5,889 nucleotides of DNA from Rhodobacteraceae bacterium UBA3069. GTDB lineage: Bacteria > Pseudomonadota > Alphaproteobacteria > Rhodobacterales > Rhodobacteraceae. Of the stretch, positions 5,399 through 5,889 are shown piece after piece. The stretch spans positions 1-5,889 of the forward strand of contig DFBX01000010.1 in assembly GCA_002366795.1 (NCBI GenBank), written 5' to 3'. The translations under genes were made by a program, and so were the position numbers. How positions within the stretch are numbered: position 1 is the first letter of the stretch; every line of letters starts with the position of its first letter. The notes under the pieces are model-generated. The model saw only the letters and a list, made by a program, of their open reading frames with translations. It searched no databases and was not told where the DNA came from.

Positions 5399-5564
5399 TA
5401 CACCCGCAAATCTTTTTGGCGGCGGAGATTTAAGCCAGCCACGTTGAAGAAATGTGGGCAAACCCGCTTTCAGGGTGGCCAAATGTCGGAGGACTGAACA
5501 GGCCAGTTGTTGAGACTTGGCGGACGGCTACTGCGCCCGCACGGTCAGTCAAAGGCGTTTGTGA
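5399..5564. other. No convincing gene
   Basis: An ATG at 5452 opens 46 residues (MWANPLSGWPNVGGLNRPVV and onward, ending at 5592) with only a weak purine-rich stretch upstream. Other plus frames are also briefly open. Nothing is recognisable, and the region is best treated as decayed or non-coding. Confidence 0.3.
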
Positions 5565-5732
5565 GTTCGCTTCGAGGAGAATTATCTCCTGACCCAAGCT
5601 GCATTACCGGCTCCACCGCAGAAGTCAGGGCGAGGTATTCCTAAGGAGGTTTACCGCGCCGCAGACGGCCACCAAGCGGCTCAAGTTGCGGTAATGGACG
5701 ATTTGGTGGTTGTTGTCGCCGACCTAAATTGA
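5565..5732 (+). pseudogene. C-terminal protein-like fragment without a start codon
   Basis: After a TGA at 5562-5564 the plus strand is open for 55 residues: VRFEENYLLTQAALPAPPQK, SGRGIPKEVYRAADGHQAAQ and VAVMDDLVVVVADLN before TGA at 5730-5732. The pattern (charged helix, Pro linker, then a beta-like VVVV segment) looks like the end of a genuine protein. There is no ATG until residue 44, so the 5' part is missing or frameshifted. No family is recognised. An AAGGAGG within it falls on ordinary codons and precedes no start. Confidence 0.3.
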
Positions 5733-5751
5733 CGAGGCAGGTTTGAGGCTG

Positions 5752-5787
5752 TGTGTCCCAAGTTGTGACCCAAAATGTGCCCCAAAT
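5752..5787. repeat. Three tandem 12-bp repeats, consensus TGTGNCCCAARN
   Basis: TGTGTCCCAAGT, TGTGACCCAAAA and TGTGCCCCAAAT follow one another without a gap (5752, 5764, 5776). They share TGTG-N-CCCAA exactly at all three copies. Short repeats spaced at 12 bp (slightly more than one helical turn), next to an AT-rich stretch and an inverted repeat, resemble arm-type binding sites of a tyrosine integrase, or operator/iteron sites. They are seen directly; the role is inferred. Confidence 0.7.
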
Positions 5788-5837
5788 ACTTGATCAGCAC
5801 GGGGTAATACCTCATAATTTCTTATTTTATTGACGTA

Positions 5838-5873
5838 TTTGCCGTTTTTGACAACGGTAAATGGCGGAGGGAA
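5838..5873. other. Candidate integrase core / attachment region
   Basis: TTTGCCGTT (5838-5846) and AACGGTAAA (5853-5861) form a 9-bp inverted repeat with one mismatch around TTTGAC. Inverted arms flanking a 6-8 bp centre is the layout of tyrosine-recombinase core sites. Immediately after is TGGCGGAGGGAA (5862-5873), whose complement TTCCCTCCGCCA resembles the 3' end of a serine-type tRNA, a common integration target. However, the bases beyond (5874-5889) do not fold as a T-arm, so no functional tRNA is present. The call depends on position and motif only. Confidence 0.3.
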
Positions 5874-5889
5874 CGCGACCCCTATCGAA

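Noticed and set aside
5110..5442. 110-residue minus-strand frame
   Set aside because: It has no recognisable motif and no good ribosome-binding site. The plus strand of the same interval has a more protein-like composition.
5643..5650. AAGGAGGT as a ribosome-binding site
   Set aside because: No start codon lies at a usable distance downstream, and it falls on ordinary codons of the 5565-5732 fragment.
5862..5889. tRNA gene end on the minus strand
   Set aside because: The CCA-ended motif is present, but the adjoining bases do not form a T-loop and T-stem, so only an attachment-site resemblance is kept.
1..5889. CRISPR array, rRNA or riboswitch
   Set aside because: No regularly spaced repeats with spacers, rRNA motifs or recognisable riboswitch cores were seen; the only tandem repeats (5752-5787) have no spacers.

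Overview
The window looks like GC-rich alphaproteobacterial DNA, most probably from the Rhodobacterales (Roseobacter/Paracoccus type). This is inferred from base composition and from the style of the WYL, HEPN and prophage proteins; no ribosomal or core gene is present to confirm it. Almost everything here is accessory DNA: an insertion-sequence fragment, a broken regulator next to an intact HEPN gene, a heavily deleted tailed-phage prophage, and a decayed right-hand tract with possible integrase-related repeats.

Left region (1-1110). Positions 1 to about 163 hold, on the minus strand, the catalytic end of an IS3-family transposase. The second Asp and the Glu of the DDE triad are separated by exactly 35 residues. 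It abuts the C-terminal WCX part of a WYL-domain regulator (about 162-422, plus strand), which has lost its DNA-binding and WYL domains. Twenty-two bases downstream is an intact 221-residue HEPN-type protein (445-1110) carrying the R-x4-H signature.

Prophage remnant (1140-4154, minus strand). Read in transcription order: terminase small subunit (intact); terminase large subunit, cut in its nuclease domain and joined to the last ~40 codons of a major capsid gene; a DUF2190-type capsid-associated gene with an in-frame TAG and a missing 3' end; then the C-terminal end of an M15-type endolysin with a C-terminal membrane segment; then an intact pair of overlapping genes that look like inner- and outer-membrane spanins. 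The surviving pieces lie in a plausible phage order (packaging, head, lysis). Two internal deletions have removed portal, protease, most of capsid, the whole tail module and the endolysin catalytic core. The remnant cannot make particles.

Divergent region (4155-4971). An AT-richer gap separates terS from two translationally coupled small plus-strand genes (4266-4535 and 4532-4768) of unknown function, then a GC hairpin and a doubtful 52-residue reading frame containing a consensus DnaA box.

Right tract (4972-5889). No intact gene is convincing. Protein-like stretches (5143-5349 and 5565-5732) lack starts and look like decayed genes. Near the right end are three tandem 12-bp repeats (5752-5787), an AT-rich stretch, an imperfect inverted repeat with a 6-bp centre (5838-5861) and a motif like a tRNA 3' end (5862-5873). 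Together these suggest an integrase attachment region at the element's edge, but no integrase gene is in the window.
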